In this document: positions 27,613 through 36,907 of the stretch, one piece after another | Position numbering within the stretch: the stretch's first letter is position 1 | Layout: each line of letters opens with the position of its first letter | Assembly (NCBI GenBank): GCA_001916065.1 | Contig: MNRS01000019.1 | Location: 22,962-86,961, forward strand | Origin: Clostridium sp. 28_17 | Lineage (GTDB): Bacteria > Bacillota > Clostridia > TANB77 > CAG-508 | Direction of reading: 5' to 3' | Length of the DNA: 64,000 bases | Program-made: the position numbers and the translations under genes | Notes under the pieces: model-generated | What the model saw: only the letters and a program-made list of their open reading frames with translations | What the model was told of the DNA's origin: nothing | Databases searched by the model: none

Positions 27613-27648
27613 TACATGTATGTTATATGAATAAAGAACAATAGTAGC

Positions 27649-27741
27649 ATGTATTATGAAAATCCTGACTACATATATGAATGTTATATAGAAAAAAATA
27701 ATTTGAAAATAAAAAGGTTAGAAGAATTAAAGAAAAAATAA
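27649..27741 (+). CDS. Possible 30-residue small ORF
   Basis: ATG 27649 to TAA 27741, reading MYYENPDYIYECYIEKN and a Lys-rich tail. The composition is coding-like but there is no clear ribosome binding site. It may be a remnant. Confidence 0.25.
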   Translation: MYYENPDYIYECYIEKNNLKIKRLEELKKK

Positions 27742-27787
27742 TTTTCGAATAAAAACAGTAACTAGAAACGGCAAATTTATGCAAATT

Positions 27788-27813
27788 AAGAAAGCAAAAC
27801 GCTTTCTTTTTTT
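27788..27813 (+). terminator. Intrinsic terminator before trmL
   Basis: AAGAAAGC and GCTTTCTT around an AAAAC loop, followed by a T-run. Confidence 0.85.
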
Positions 27814-27878
27814 AATTTTTTATGATAAAATGTGAAAACAATAATGTATAATTTAAAATAAAAAAGAAGGTAATAAAA

Positions 27879-28388
27879 ATGAAATTAAATATAGTAATGG
27901 TAGAACCAGAAATACCACAAAATACTGGAAATATAGCAAGAACATGTGCAATAACAGGAGCAAAACTACACTTAGTGCACCCACTAGGATTCAAAATAGA
28001 CGAAAAATCAGTAAAAAGAGCAGGGCTAGACTATTGGGACAAGTTAGACATAGAAGAACATAAATCATTGGAAGATTTTTTAAATAAATACAAACCAGAA
28101 GAAAACAATATGTTTTTTGCAACAACAAAAGGAACTACAAAATATACAGACATAGACTATTCAACAATGGACGAAGTATTTGTATTATATGGAAAAGAAA
28201 CAAAAGGATTACCAGAACCTTTACTAGAAAAATATTTAGACGAAAAAACAATAAGAATACCAATGTTACCAACTTTAAGGTCATTGAATTTGTCAAATTC
28301 TGTTGCAATTATTACATATGAAATTTTAAGACAACATAATTTTGAAGATTTACAAGAAACAAGTACATATTTTAGCGATAAAATATAA
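27879..28388 (+). CDS. trmL: tRNA (cytidine(34)-2'-O)-methyltransferase
   Basis: 169 residues in the SPOUT/TrmL family. The N-terminal IVMVEPEIPQNTGNIARTCA, the middle VLYGKETKGLPEPLL and the C-terminal RIPMLPTLRSLNLSNSVAI form the knotted SAM-binding site. The enzyme 2'-O-methylates position 34 of some leucine tRNAs. AGAAGG precedes the ATG. Length is normal for the family and the protein should be a soluble dimer. Confidence 0.93.
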   Translation: MKLNIVMVEPEIPQNTGNIARTCAITGAKLHLVHPLGFKIDEKSVKRAGLDYWDKLDIEEHKSLEDFLNKYKPEENNMFFATTKGTTKYTDIDYSTMDEVFVLYGKETKGLPEPLLEKYLDEKTIRIPMLPTLRSLNLSNSVAIITYEILRQHNFEDLQETSTYFSDKI

Positions 28389-28465
28389 AACAAAAGAAAA
28401 ATATAGAATATGTGCAAAAGGCATTTTCTTAAGTAGAATGAAAATTTTAGCAATGGGAGCAAATT

Positions 28466-28717
28466 ATGGAAAAAATATACAAGGAACCAAACAAATCAGA
28501 AACAGAAACAACAATAAATGTATTATATAGTGAAAATATGCTATCAATATATACAAACAAAGTGAATTTGCAAAAACAGCTCAACAAATTATTAGGAGCT
28601 CCTACTAAAGAAGACAAAATTAAAAGAAGTATTGCAGGAAGCAGATGGAATATTTCATTAGATGATAAAACAAAAATACAAAAAATAATTCTAAAAGCCA
28701 ATATATATGAATTATAG
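28466..28717 (+). CDS. Small hypothetical protein
   Basis: 83 residues, charged, no membrane span, family not recognised. It contains NVLYSENMLSIYTNKVNLQKQLNKLLG and KIKRSIAGSRWNISLDD. GGGAG lies 9 bases before the ATG. It sits between trmL and a Cof-type HAD gene on the same strand. Confidence 0.6.
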   Translation: MEKIYKEPNKSETETTINVLYSENMLSIYTNKVNLQKQLNKLLGAPTKEDKIKRSIAGSRWNISLDDKTKIQKIILKANIYEL

Positions 28718-28779
28718 AATAATTATTAAATAAAATGGAAAAATAATATTATCAAAATTAGAAAAGGAAGAAGATCACA

Positions 28780-29568
28780 ATGGACAAAAAATTGATTGCG
28801 ATAGATTTAGATGGAACACTATTAAACAGTGACGGAATAGTAAGTGAGGTAACAAAATCACATTTACAAAAATTAAAAGAAAAAGGATATATAATAACAA
28901 TAGCAACAGGAAGAATTTTAAACAGAGCGCTTGTTGGAACAGATGGAGCAGAGTTTACAAATTATATTGTTAGTGACGCAGGAGCAGCCGTTTTTAAAAA
29001 TAATGAAATAAACAAAGAGTGGGAAGAAGTATATGCACATGGATTATCAAAAGATATTGCTAAAAATATTTCTTCTTATTATGACAAAGATAAATTTATA
29101 ACTATAAATATATGTGATAGAAATAAGATACACCATTATGACCAAACAGTTAATATAACTGAATTTTTAGAGAATATAAACGAAATAATACATGTATCAG
29201 TATCATTTATTAATAATGAATTTGTAGAAGAATATTTAAAAATATTTACAAAAAAATTTCCAATGTTAAAGGTAGAAATTATGCAAGATAGTTTTGGTGA
29301 AGTTAAATGGTTAGAAATTGCTCAAAATGGTGTTGAAAAATATAAAGGAATAGCTGAAGTTGCAAAATTAGAAGGAATTTTAAATGAAAATATTATTGCA
29401 TTTGGCGATGGCTTAAATGATGTTGAAATGCTTAAAAAGTGTGGTGTTGGTGTTGCTATGCAAAATGCTTTGCCAGAAGTTAAAGAACAAGCCGATTATA
29501 TTACTTCCAGAACTAATAATGAAAATGGAGTTGTAGAATTTTTAAAAGAATATTTAGTTGAAATATAA
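28780..29568 (+). CDS. Cof-type HAD-IIB phosphatase
   Basis: 262 residues. Motif I is IAIDLDGTLLNSDG, motif II ITIATGR, motif III has the lysine in VEKYKGI, and motif IV is IAFGDGLNDVEML. The large C2b cap lies between motifs II and III. Members dephosphorylate sugar phosphates, FMN or similar small molecules; the substrate is not readable. GAAGGAAG precedes the ATG. The gene ends 24 bases before the ABC exporter. Confidence 0.92.
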   Translation: MDKKLIAIDLDGTLLNSDGIVSEVTKSHLQKLKEKGYIITIATGRILNRALVGTDGAEFTNYIVSDAGAAVFKNNEINKEWEEVYAHGLSKDIAKNISSYYDKDKFITINICDRNKIHHYDQTVNITEFLENINEIIHVSVSFINNEFVEEYLKIFTKKFPMLKVEIMQDSFGEVKWLEIAQNGVEKYKGIAEVAKLEGILNENIIAFGDGLNDVEMLKKCGVGVAMQNALPEVKEQADYITSRTNNENGVVEFLKEYLVEI

Positions 29569-29592
29569 ATTATAGAAAAAGGAAGAAAAACA

Positions 29593-31320
29593 ATGGACGA
29601 AAAATATGGATTTTTTAAAGCACTAAAAGATTTGTTTAAATACTCAAAGGAAAATAAAAACAAATATATTTTAGGAACAATATTTATGATTATATTTGTA
29701 ATTACATCAATGTTCTATACAACAATGAATTCAAAATTAATAGCAAATATAATGAGCCTAAACTTAGATAAAGCAATAAGATTAGTTGTTATATGTGCAC
29801 TTTTAAGAATATTTTCAATAACATTCTGCCATAATCAATACAGAAGAATTGTAATTAAGGCAGGAGAAGAAATATCAGCTACAATACAAAAAAAGATATA
29901 TTCAAAAGTACTTAATTTATCAATGTCATCATTTGAAAATATGAAATCAGGAAAAATATTTACAACAATAAAAGCAGCAGATAGCGGAATGATGAGCACA
30001 ATAAGCCAATTATTACAGGAAAGTGCATATGTGGCAACATCTGTTGTAATGCTATTTGTAATATATTTTATAGATTGGAAAATAGGGTTAGGGGTAACAG
30101 CAATATCAGCAATAAGCCTTCTTTTATTTAAAATACAATTAGATAAATCAAAAAAATATTTAAAATCAGAGTTTGAATATGCAGATAATTACTCAACACT
30201 AGTAAATGAAACAACTAGAGGATTTAAAGAAATAAAGGCATTAGATTTAAAAGAAAAATGCTTTAATATTTTTGGAAATGATATTGATAATTTAAAAGAT
30301 ACAAGAATAACAAGAAGGCTATTAGGGAAAACAGTAAATACATCAAAATGGACAATAAGAATTATTGGAGATGCTATTATTTTACTATATATAATAGAAC
30401 AATTGAGAATTTCAGCAATGGACATAGAAACTGCAATGATGGTAATTACATATATGACAAACATAGTAGATGATGTGTTCCATAGAATAATTGAACATGA
30501 CTTTGGAATTTCAGAATTTACAGCAAATATGAGAAGAGTAAAATCTTTATTAGAAGATGAAGAGCTAGAAAAAGAAAAATTCGGTACAAAAGAGTATAAG
30601 AATATAAAAGGAAACATTGAATTGAAAAATGTTACATTTGCATATTCTAAGGACAAAATATTAAATGATATTTCATTTGAAATAAAGGCTAAAAAGAAAA
30701 ATGCTTTAGTTGGACTGAGTGGAAGTGGAAAATCTACAATATTCAAATTATTATTAAAACAATACGACAATTATGATGGGCAAATATTAATTGATGGATA
30801 TGATATTAGAGATTTTTCAGAGAAAAGTTTACGAAATGCAATTTCTGTTGTTAACCAAGAGCCAATGCTATTTAATATGAGTATAAAAGAGAATTTATTA
30901 ATGGTAAAACCAGATGCGACAGATGAACAAATACAACAGGCTTGTAAACTTGCAAGTATTCATGAGTTTATTGAAACTCTACCACATAAATATGACGAAA
31001 TTTTATTAGAAAATAATAATAACATATCTGTAGGACAAAAACAAAGAATTGCAATTGCTAGGTCAATATTAAAAGATACTCCTATTATTTTATTTGATGA
31101 GGTTACAAGTGCATTAGATAAGGAGAGTAAGAAAAATATTGAAGAAACTATAAATGAAATTGCAAAGGTTAAAACTGTTGTTGTAATAGCCCATACTTTA
31201 GATAGTATTGATAATTTTGATAATATTGTTTGTTTGAAAAATGGTGTTATTGTTGAAGAGGGGAGTCATAATGATTTGATAAATGAAAAAGGTATGTATT
31301 ATAATTTGCTTAATATATAG
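29593..31320 (+). CDS. ABC exporter, permease-ATPase fusion
   Basis: 575 residues. Six predicted spans lie in the first 320 residues, followed by an ATPase domain with Walker A GLSGSGKST, the Q-loop in VVNQEPMLF, signature NISVGQKQR (in place of LSGGQ), Walker B IILFDEVTSALD and H-loop IAHTL. A half-transporter of the MsbA/LmrA type that works as a homodimer; the substrate is unknown. GGAAG precedes the ATG. It probably shares a transcript with the HAD gene upstream and is followed by a hairpin terminator. Confidence 0.93.
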   Translation: MDEKYGFFKALKDLFKYSKENKNKYILGTIFMIIFVITSMFYTTMNSKLIANIMSLNLDKAIRLVVICALLRIFSITFCHNQYRRIVIKAGEEISATIQKKIYSKVLNLSMSSFENMKSGKIFTTIKAADSGMMSTISQLLQESAYVATSVVMLFVIYFIDWKIGLGVTAISAISLLLFKIQLDKSKKYLKSEFEYADNYSTLVNETTRGFKEIKALDLKEKCFNIFGNDIDNLKDTRITRRLLGKTVNTSKWTIRIIGDAIILLYIIEQLRISAMDIETAMMVITYMTNIVDDVFHRIIEHDFGISEFTANMRRVKSLLEDEELEKEKFGTKEYKNIKGNIELKNVTFAYSKDKILNDISFEIKAKKKNALVGLSGSGKSTIFKLLLKQYDNYDGQILIDGYDIRDFSEKSLRNAISVVNQEPMLFNMSIKENLLMVKPDATDEQIQQACKLASIHEFIETLPHKYDEILLENNNNISVGQKQRIAIARSILKDTPIILFDEVTSALDKESKKNIEETINEIAKVKTVVVIAHTLDSIDNFDNIVCLKNGVIVEEGSHNDLINEKGMYYNLLNI

Positions 31321-31325
31321 AATGA

Positions 31326-31367
31326 AAAGAGTAGACTTTGAAATTAATTCTTTAAAATCTACTCTTT
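31326..31367 (+). terminator. Hairpin terminator after ABC exporter
   Basis: AAAGAGTAGA pairs with TCTACTCTTT across a 22-base loop, followed by a short T-rich stretch. Confidence 0.6.
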
Positions 31368-31398
31368 ATTGGGCTATCACGTTTGCCTAAGGGCTTTT

Positions 31399-31407
31399 TG
31401 GTATAAT
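31399..31407 (+). promoter_or_regulatory. Extended -10 promoter for the M29 peptidase gene
   Basis: TGGTATAAT, a perfect extended -10. No -35 box is well spaced. It is about 95 bases before the gene. Confidence 0.45.
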
Positions 31408-31501
31408 TCACACATTTTCCTAACGACCTTTTGAATAAAAAGTACTTTTAATTTCTAAATTTATGTGATAGAATATCAAAAAAACGGAAGGGAAAATAAA
31501 A

Positions 31502-32620
31502 ATGAAAGATATAAGAATAGAAAAATTAGCACACAATTTATTAACATACTCAATAGACTTAAAAGGAAACGACAACATACTAATAGAGGTATTAGGAGAA
31601 GACGGGATACCATTAGCAAAAGAACTTATGAGACAAGCAGAACAAATGAAAGCAAAACCATATTTCAACATAGTAAATTACGAACTATTAAGGATAATGT
31701 TAGAAAACGCAACAGAAGAACAAATCAAACTATATGGAAAACACGATGAAACAAGAATGAAAGATATGGACGCATATATAGGAATAAGAGCAACATCAAA
31801 CACATCAGAATTATCAAAAATAGATAGCAAAATAATGAATATGTACAACAAATATTACACAGTACCCGTACACTTTGAAGAAAGAGTAAAAAGAACAAAG
31901 TGGTGTATATTAAGATATCCAAATAATTCGATGGCACAAATGAGCAAAATGACATTAGAAGAATTTGAAGATTTTTATTTCAATGTATGTAATTTAGACT
32001 ATTCAAAAATGTCAAAAGCAATGGATAATTTAAAAGATTTAATGAATAAAACAGATAAAGTACATATTGTAGGACCTGGTACAGATTTAACATTTAGCAT
32101 AAAAGGAATATCAGCAGAAAAATACATGGGAACATTCAATATTCCAGACGGAGAAGTAGCATCCGCTCCTGTAAAAGAAAGTGTAAATGGATTTATCACA
32201 TACAATACTGAAACAACATATAATGGATATACATTCAATAATATAAGATTTGAATTTGAAAATGGAAAAATAGTAAAAGCAACAGCAAATAATACGGAAA
32301 TGATAAATAAAATATTAGACACTGATGATGGTGCACGTTATATTGGCGAATTTGCATTTGGACTAAATCCATATGTAGAAAGACCAATTGGAGACACACT
32401 ATTTGACGAAAAAATAAAAGGAAGTTTTCACTTTACACCAGGAGATGCACTAGAAGAAAGTGACAATGGAAATAGATCAAGTATTCATTGGGATATAGTA
32501 AATATTCAAAGAAAAGAATATGGCGGAGGAGAAATATATTTTGATGATGCCCTAATCAGAAAAGATGGAATATTTGTATTACCAGAATTACAAGCACTAA
32601 ACCCAGAAAATTTAATATAA
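31502..32620 (+). CDS. M29-family aminopeptidase
   Basis: 372 residues matching the thermophilic aminopeptidase (AmpS/PepS) family of metal-dependent exopeptidases. Family blocks seen are VGPGTDLTFSIKG, GTFNIPDGEVASAPVKESVNG, FAFGLNP and SSIHWDIV, which hold the metal ligands. Cytoplasmic, in peptide turnover. GGAAGGG lies 10 bases before the ATG. RusA starts 16 bases after its end, so the two are probably cotranscribed. Confidence 0.9.
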   Translation: MKDIRIEKLAHNLLTYSIDLKGNDNILIEVLGEDGIPLAKELMRQAEQMKAKPYFNIVNYELLRIMLENATEEQIKLYGKHDETRMKDMDAYIGIRATSNTSELSKIDSKIMNMYNKYYTVPVHFEERVKRTKWCILRYPNNSMAQMSKMTLEEFEDFYFNVCNLDYSKMSKAMDNLKDLMNKTDKVHIVGPGTDLTFSIKGISAEKYMGTFNIPDGEVASAPVKESVNGFITYNTETTYNGYTFNNIRFEFENGKIVKATANNTEMINKILDTDDGARYIGEFAFGLNPYVERPIGDTLFDEKIKGSFHFTPGDALEESDNGNRSSIHWDIVNIQRKEYGGGEIYFDDALIRKDGIFVLPELQALNPENLI

Positions 32621-32636
32621 TACAAGGAGAAAACAA

Positions 32637-33047
32637 ATGATATACGAATTTGAAGTACCAGGAAAAGTAATAGGAAAAGGAAGACCGAGACTAAACTCAT
32701 ACACAGGAGTAGTCTACACGCCAACAAGAACAAAAGACTACGAAGCATTAGTAGAACAATATTTTTTACTAAAATATCCACGATTTAAAGCCTTAGAAGG
32801 AAGAATAAAAGTAAATATAATAGCATATTTTTCAATACCAAAAACAACCAAAAAATCAGACATAAACGAAATGTTAGAAAACAATATAAGTCCAACCAAA
32901 AAACCAGATATAGACAACATTGTAAAAGCAATTTTAGACAGTATGAACAAATTTGCCTTTAAGGATGATAATCAAATTACAAAATTAGAAGTAGAAAAGA
33001 AATATGCCATAGAAGATAAAGTTTATGTAAAAATAGAAGAATACTAA
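32637..33047 (+). CDS. rusA: RusA-family Holliday junction resolvase
   Basis: 136 residues. The N-terminal FEVPGKVIGKGRPRLN and the catalytic aspartate cluster KKPDIDNIVKAILDSMN followed by FKDDNQI are RusA hallmarks. The dimeric, Mg2+-dependent enzyme cuts four-way DNA junctions. RusA is often prophage-borne, but no phage genes surround it here. AAGGAG lies 7 bases before the ATG. The stop codon lies inside the stem of a terminator. Confidence 0.92.
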   Translation: MIYEFEVPGKVIGKGRPRLNSYTGVVYTPTRTKDYEALVEQYFLLKYPRFKALEGRIKVNIIAYFSIPKTTKKSDINEMLENNISPTKKPDIDNIVKAILDSMNKFAFKDDNQITKLEVEKKYAIEDKVYVKIEEY

Positions 33048-33067
33048 AATACTATTAGTATTCTTTT
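33038..33067 (+). terminator. Terminator overlapping the rusA stop codon
   Basis: AGAATACT and AGTATTCT form an 8-bp stem followed by TTTT. Confidence 0.65.
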
Positions 33068-33126
33068 GGCTTTTTAGAGAGACATTTGCCATCAAAAAGG
33101 ACATTTTCAAATAAGAAGGATGCAAT

Positions 33127-33624
33127 ATGAAAGAAATACCTTACAATAGAAATAATGTCATCGAATATGCCAGAAAATGGGCATATGGAAGAAACCCACA
33201 ATATTATAATTTTGATAATGTAGGAGGAGACTGCACAAGTTTTGTGTCACAATGCATATATGCAGGCTCAAAAGTAATGAACTATTCAAAACAAAATGGA
33301 TGGTATTATATTAACGGAAACAACAAATCACCATCATGGAGTGGTGTAGAATTCTTACACAATTTTTTGACTAAAAATAAATCAGTAGGTCCATATGGAA
33401 ATGAAGTAGGACAGGATAAAATTGCATTAGGAGATATAGCACAACTTTCATTTGATGGAGATAAATTCTCACATAGTTTAGTCATAGTAAAAATAGAAGA
33501 TAACACAGATTTAAATCAAGTATTTATTAGTTCACATACATTTGATTCATTTAATAAAAGAATATTAGAATATAATTATGAAAAAATAAGATTCATACAC
33601 ATAGAAGGAGTAAGAAAAAATTAA
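33127..33624 (+). CDS. Putative amidase (Amidase_6, CHAP-like) protein
   Basis: 165 residues. The YNRNNVIEYARKWAYGRNPQYYNF segment, the catalytic cysteine in GGDCTSFVSQCIYAGG-like GGDCTSFVSQ, and the histidine in FSHSLVI are typical of the Amidase_6 domain found in clostridial wall-active or spore-associated proteins. There is no signal peptide, so it acts in the cytoplasm, forespore or by another export route. AGAAGGA precedes the ATG. It is next to an SH3/CAP secreted protein, which suggests a wall-related pair. Confidence 0.82.
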   Translation: MKEIPYNRNNVIEYARKWAYGRNPQYYNFDNVGGDCTSFVSQCIYAGSKVMNYSKQNGWYYINGNNKSPSWSGVEFLHNFLTKNKSVGPYGNEVGQDKIALGDIAQLSFDGDKFSHSLVIVKIEDNTDLNQVFISSHTFDSFNKRILEYNYEKIRFIHIEGVRKN

Positions 33625-33715
33625 GAAGACCTTTTAAGAACAGTCACCCAAAGGACATAAAATGACATAAAAGACAAACAATACGTATAGACATTATATA
33701 GAAAGGGGATGTTGT

Positions 33716-34492
33716 ATGAAAATTATTAGTATAAGAAAGAAAACAATATTCAAAATAAGCAGTGCAATATTGTTTGTTATGGTAATATGTATATTTACGC
33801 AATCATTTGGAATGCAGCATTACTACAAAGTTGATTTTTCAACGGGATTAGTAACAGCAACAATTTTAAATGTTAGAAGTGGCCCAGGTGTTAATTACAA
33901 TATAGTAGCAACAGTCAAGAAAAATGAATACATAAGAGTATTTGCAGGAGTTGGAGATTGGTATATCGTTCAGGTTGAAGGTGATTATGTAGGAGCAGTA
34001 AGCAAAAAATATGTAAAAGCAATTTATCCAAACTCAAGTGGTGGAACGACATCAGGAAGCACAAGTTCAGGTAGTTCAAGTTCTGGAAACACAACAAACA
34101 CAAGTACAATGAGTAGTGATGAAAAGGAAGTTTTTGATTTAATAAACAAGCAAAGAACTAATAATGGATTAACTGCATTAAAAATGGATTCTGAAGTTTT
34201 AAATGTTGCAAGAATAAAAGCAAAAGATATGGTAGACAATAATTACTTCTCACATAATTCACCAACTTACGGTTCTCCATTTGATATGTTGAATAGTTTT
34301 AAAGTATCATATAAAACTGCCGGAGAAAATATTGCAGGAAATTCAAGTAATAGTGCAGCCGTTACAGCCTGGATGAATTCATCTGGACATAAGGCAAATA
34401 TTTTAAATTCTTCTTTTAACTATACAGGAATAGGTGTTATAAAAAGCAATAAATATGGAAAAGTGTATGTTCAAATATTTATAGGAAAATAG
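33716..34492 (+). CDS. Secreted SH3b plus CAP-domain protein
   Basis: 258 residues. A Lys/Arg-rich start and hydrophobic stretch (residues about 10-30) form a signal peptide or anchor. A bacterial SH3 domain follows (TATILNVRSGPGVNYNIVATV, to about 100), then a Gly/Ser/Thr linker (105-130), then a CAP/SCP domain (FDLINKQRTNNGLTALK, HNSPTYGSPFDML, AGENIAGN, WMNSSGHKANIL). It resembles YkwD-type proteins of Firmicute spores and cell surfaces. GAAAGGGG lies 8 bases before the ATG. Function of the CAP domain is not established. Confidence 0.9.
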   Translation: MKIISIRKKTIFKISSAILFVMVICIFTQSFGMQHYYKVDFSTGLVTATILNVRSGPGVNYNIVATVKKNEYIRVFAGVGDWYIVQVEGDYVGAVSKKYVKAIYPNSSGGTTSGSTSSGSSSSGNTTNTSTMSSDEKEVFDLINKQRTNNGLTALKMDSEVLNVARIKAKDMVDNNYFSHNSPTYGSPFDMLNSFKVSYKTAGENIAGNSSNSAAVTAWMNSSGHKANILNSSFNYTGIGVIKSNKYGKVYVQIFIGK

Positions 34493-34493
34493 A

Positions 34494-34520
34494 AAATGTC
34501 CTCTTAAAAGAGGCATTTTT
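34494..34520 (+). terminator. Intrinsic terminator after the CAP gene
   Basis: CCTCTT and AAGAGG with flanking AAATG/CATTT pairs (one bulged T), ending in TTTTT. Confidence 0.75.
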
Positions 34521-34582
34521 CAATGATGTACGCAAAAGAACAGTCCAAAAACGAACATCATACAATATAATAGGTGATGTAA

Positions 34583-35095
34583 ATGAAAAATATCATAAAA
34601 AGTTTATATGAAGATGCAAAAAATATAAAAGAAAAAGATCCAGCATGTAGAAACGTGTTAGAAGCAATAATTCTGTATCCAGGTTTTCACGCAATAGTTT
34701 TCCATAGAATAGCACATTTTTTATACAATAAGAACCTATATTTTTTAGCAAGATTAATATCACAAATTGCAAGGCATATAACAGGAATAGAAATACATCC
34801 TGGTGCAAAAATAGGAAGAAGACTATTAATTGACCATGGAATGGGGGTAGTAATCGGAGAAACTGCAACAATAGGAAATGATTGTACAATATACCACAAT
34901 AGTACACTCGGAGGAACCGGAAAAGACAAATACAAAAGACATCCAGATATAGGAAATAATGTAATGGTAGGTTCTGGAGCAAAAGTTTTGGGCCCAATAA
35001 AAATAGGAAACAATGTTAAAATAGGAGCAAATAGCGTAGTATTAAAAAACATACCAGATAATGAAACAGTTGTACGGAGTACCACGGAAATATAA
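34583..35095 (+). CDS. cysE: Serine O-acetyltransferase, C-terminus frame-broken at CGG
   Basis: 170 residues. The N-terminal helical region and the left-handed parallel beta-helix hexapeptides are intact, with the catalytic IDHGMGVVIGETA and YHNSTLGGTG. The enzyme acetylates serine with acetyl-CoA for cysteine synthesis. The end reads VVRSTTEI and stops. Family members read VVGxP there, and skipping the C of codon CGG (35075) gives VVGVPRKY and about 15 more residues to a TAA near 35138. Either a one-base insertion or a +1 shift at a rare codon explains this. The catalytic core should still fold. Confidence 0.9.
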   Translation: MKNIIKSLYEDAKNIKEKDPACRNVLEAIILYPGFHAIVFHRIAHFLYNKNLYFLARLISQIARHITGIEIHPGAKIGRRLLIDHGMGVVIGETATIGNDCTIYHNSTLGGTGKDKYKRHPDIGNNVMVGSGAKVLGPIKIGNNVKIGANSVVLKNIPDNETVVRSTTEI

Positions 35096-35121
35096 CCACA
35101 ACAAAAAAAGCATAAATACAC

Positions 35122-35150
35122 TTGTTTTTTTATTATAAAGGTGATAAAAT
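35122..35150 (+). promoter_or_regulatory. Promoter for the acidic coiled-coil gene
   Basis: TTGTTT, a 17-base spacer, then TAAAAT with extended TG. It lies 35 bases before the start. Confidence 0.7.
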
Positions 35151-35184
35151 GTAAAAAAATTGAGATTAGCCGGAGGTACCACAA

Positions 35185-36852
35185 ATGTATGAAAGAAGTG
35201 CAATAGTATTAGAAAAAAATTTTAACACAATATTAGGATTTGACAAAAAACCTAATTTAAAAACAATATATAAAGATTACAAAGAAATAACAGAAGAAAT
35301 ACAAAAGTACCAATCTATACTTGAAGAAGAAGATAAAGTAATAAATGAATTTGATGAAATAGCAAACGAAATAAGAAAAATTCAGCAAGAACAAAAAAAA
35401 TTATATAAATCTAACATAAAATTAGAAGAAGACAGAAACCAACTATTTGACAACCTAGAAGATGAACCAGAAGTTATAGAAAAAAAATTACTAAAAATAG
35501 AAACCACTGTTTCAGAAAACAATCAAAAACTAGAAGAAATAAGAGAAAAATATATAAAAACAATAACAGAATTTGAACAAAAACAACAAGACAGAAATGC
35601 ATGCTCAAAAGACAAAAGAGCAGAAGAAAAGAAACATCTACAATTAATTGAAAAAATAACAAATGATTTTAAAGAAATAGATAAAGAAATGGTTAAAAAT
35701 ATCAAAACATTTATAAGCACAGACGAAGAAGCAGTAAAAACAAATATAATAGAAATAATGATAGAAAATGGTAAAGACGAAAGAATACCATTCAATAAAG
35801 CAATAATAGAAAATGCCGTAAACACAAGAATCACAATAGCCAGAAGAGAAGCAGAATGCTATATGGCTATATTTGAAAAAACAAGAAGGTTATTAACAGA
35901 ACTAAATAATGACGACATAAAAATGGACAAATACAATAAAACATTACGTGATGTCAGTGCAAAACTAGCATTTTTAAAAGCCATGAAATTATATATAGTA
36001 AGTTTCTTAGACAATGAAAGAATGTCAACAATAAATGGAATCAAGATTCACAATAAATTAATGGAAGAGGCTTGCGAAAATTTCACTGCAGATATGGAAC
36101 AAGTTAGAAAATTATACGAATTAATCATACGTGAAATTACTAATAAATCAAGCAAAAAAGCATACAAAGAATTGTATAACAAAGAATATCTAAAAAATAT
36201 AGAAGACAAAGAAAAAAACTTTGAAGAAGAAGTAAACAATATAAGAGTAAATGCCGGAGCAATAATAAACTCAAACTATTGGAGAATCGAAGAAATAAAA
36301 AACATTTATGATGTATTTCAAAATGAAGTAACACAAAAATTTGGAAAAGACTTATCAGAATTCCAACCTCAAGAAGAAAACGAAGAAGAAATAGAGGAAA
36401 AAGCAGAAATAGAAGATGACATCTTTAAAACAAAAATTTCAGACGAAGACACAGAATATGTAGAAGAATTTGAATTTGATGACGACGATGAATATAACGA
36501 AGCAGACAATGAAAAAGAATACTACGAAGATGAAGAAGAATATGAAGATGACGAAGAATACGAAGCTGACTATGAAGAAGACGAAGAATATGAAGACGAA
36601 TATGACGACAATTTTGAAGATGATGATCAATATGAAGATGACGGAGAAGAATTTGATGACGAGTACGAGGACGAATATGAAGATGATGAAGACGACTATG
36701 ATGATGAGTATGAAGACGAGTATGATGACGAAGACGAAAATGACGAAGATGATGAAAAAATAGAAAAAACAGATTCAAACAAAAAAGAAAATACAAAATC
36801 AAATAGCAAGAAAGGAATATTTAACAAATTCTTTAAAGACAAAAGAAGTTAA
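35185..36852 (+). CDS. Coiled-coil protein with a long Asp/Glu/Tyr-rich tail
   Basis: 555 residues, no signal peptide. Residues about 25-170 are heptad-like Lys/Glu-rich helix with coiled-coil potential. The middle is mixed helical. About 390-530 is an extremely acidic tract of short D/E/Y units (EYEDDE, DEYEDEYDD), followed by a Lys/Ser/Asn tail ending KGIFNKFFKDKRS. No family recognised. GCCGGAGG lies 9 bases before the ATG, and the gene has its own promoter. The acidic repeat is translated in the same frame throughout, so it is real protein, not tandem DNA repeat noise. Confidence 0.75.
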   Translation: MYERSAIVLEKNFNTILGFDKKPNLKTIYKDYKEITEEIQKYQSILEEEDKVINEFDEIANEIRKIQQEQKKLYKSNIKLEEDRNQLFDNLEDEPEVIEKKLLKIETTVSENNQKLEEIREKYIKTITEFEQKQQDRNACSKDKRAEEKKHLQLIEKITNDFKEIDKEMVKNIKTFISTDEEAVKTNIIEIMIENGKDERIPFNKAIIENAVNTRITIARREAECYMAIFEKTRRLLTELNNDDIKMDKYNKTLRDVSAKLAFLKAMKLYIVSFLDNERMSTINGIKIHNKLMEEACENFTADMEQVRKLYELIIREITNKSSKKAYKELYNKEYLKNIEDKEKNFEEEVNNIRVNAGAIINSNYWRIEEIKNIYDVFQNEVTQKFGKDLSEFQPQEENEEEIEEKAEIEDDIFKTKISDEDTEYVEEFEFDDDDEYNEADNEKEYYEDEEEYEDDEEYEADYEEDEEYEDEYDDNFEDDDQYEDDGEEFDDEYEDEYEDDEDDYDDEYEDEYDDEDENDEDDEKIEKTDSNKKENTKSNSKKGIFNKFFKDKRS

Positions 36853-36860
36853 TATAAAAG

Positions 36861-36907
36861 AAAGGGGTTAATCAATTAAAAAATAGACAATTGATTATAC
36901 AAGAAAA
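36861..36907 (+). promoter_or_regulatory. pth leader: ribosome binding site followed by a hairpin
   Basis: AAAGGGG (36861-36867) is far from the ATG (36908) in linear sequence. Between them TAATCAATT (36869-36877) pairs with AATTGATTA (36889-36897). Folding would leave about 11 bases between the site and the start. Confidence 0.45.

Noticed and set aside
32637..33047. RusA as sign of a prophage
   Set aside because: No capsid, portal, terminase, integrase or other phage genes around it; neighbours are housekeeping genes.
35122..35140. Extended cysE C-terminus as certain
   Set aside because: The +1 frame after CGG overlaps the next promoter and its last residues are not clearly family-like, so the annotated end was kept at 35095.
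36480..36770. CRISPR-like repetition
   Set aside because: The repeats are short in-frame D/E/Y codon runs without constant spacer lengths; no cas genes nearby.
36425..36802. Reverse-strand ORFs opposite the acidic tail (His/Arg/Leu-rich)
   Set aside because: They are the complement of the repetitive GAA/GAC codons of the real gene; no ribosome binding site and absurd composition.
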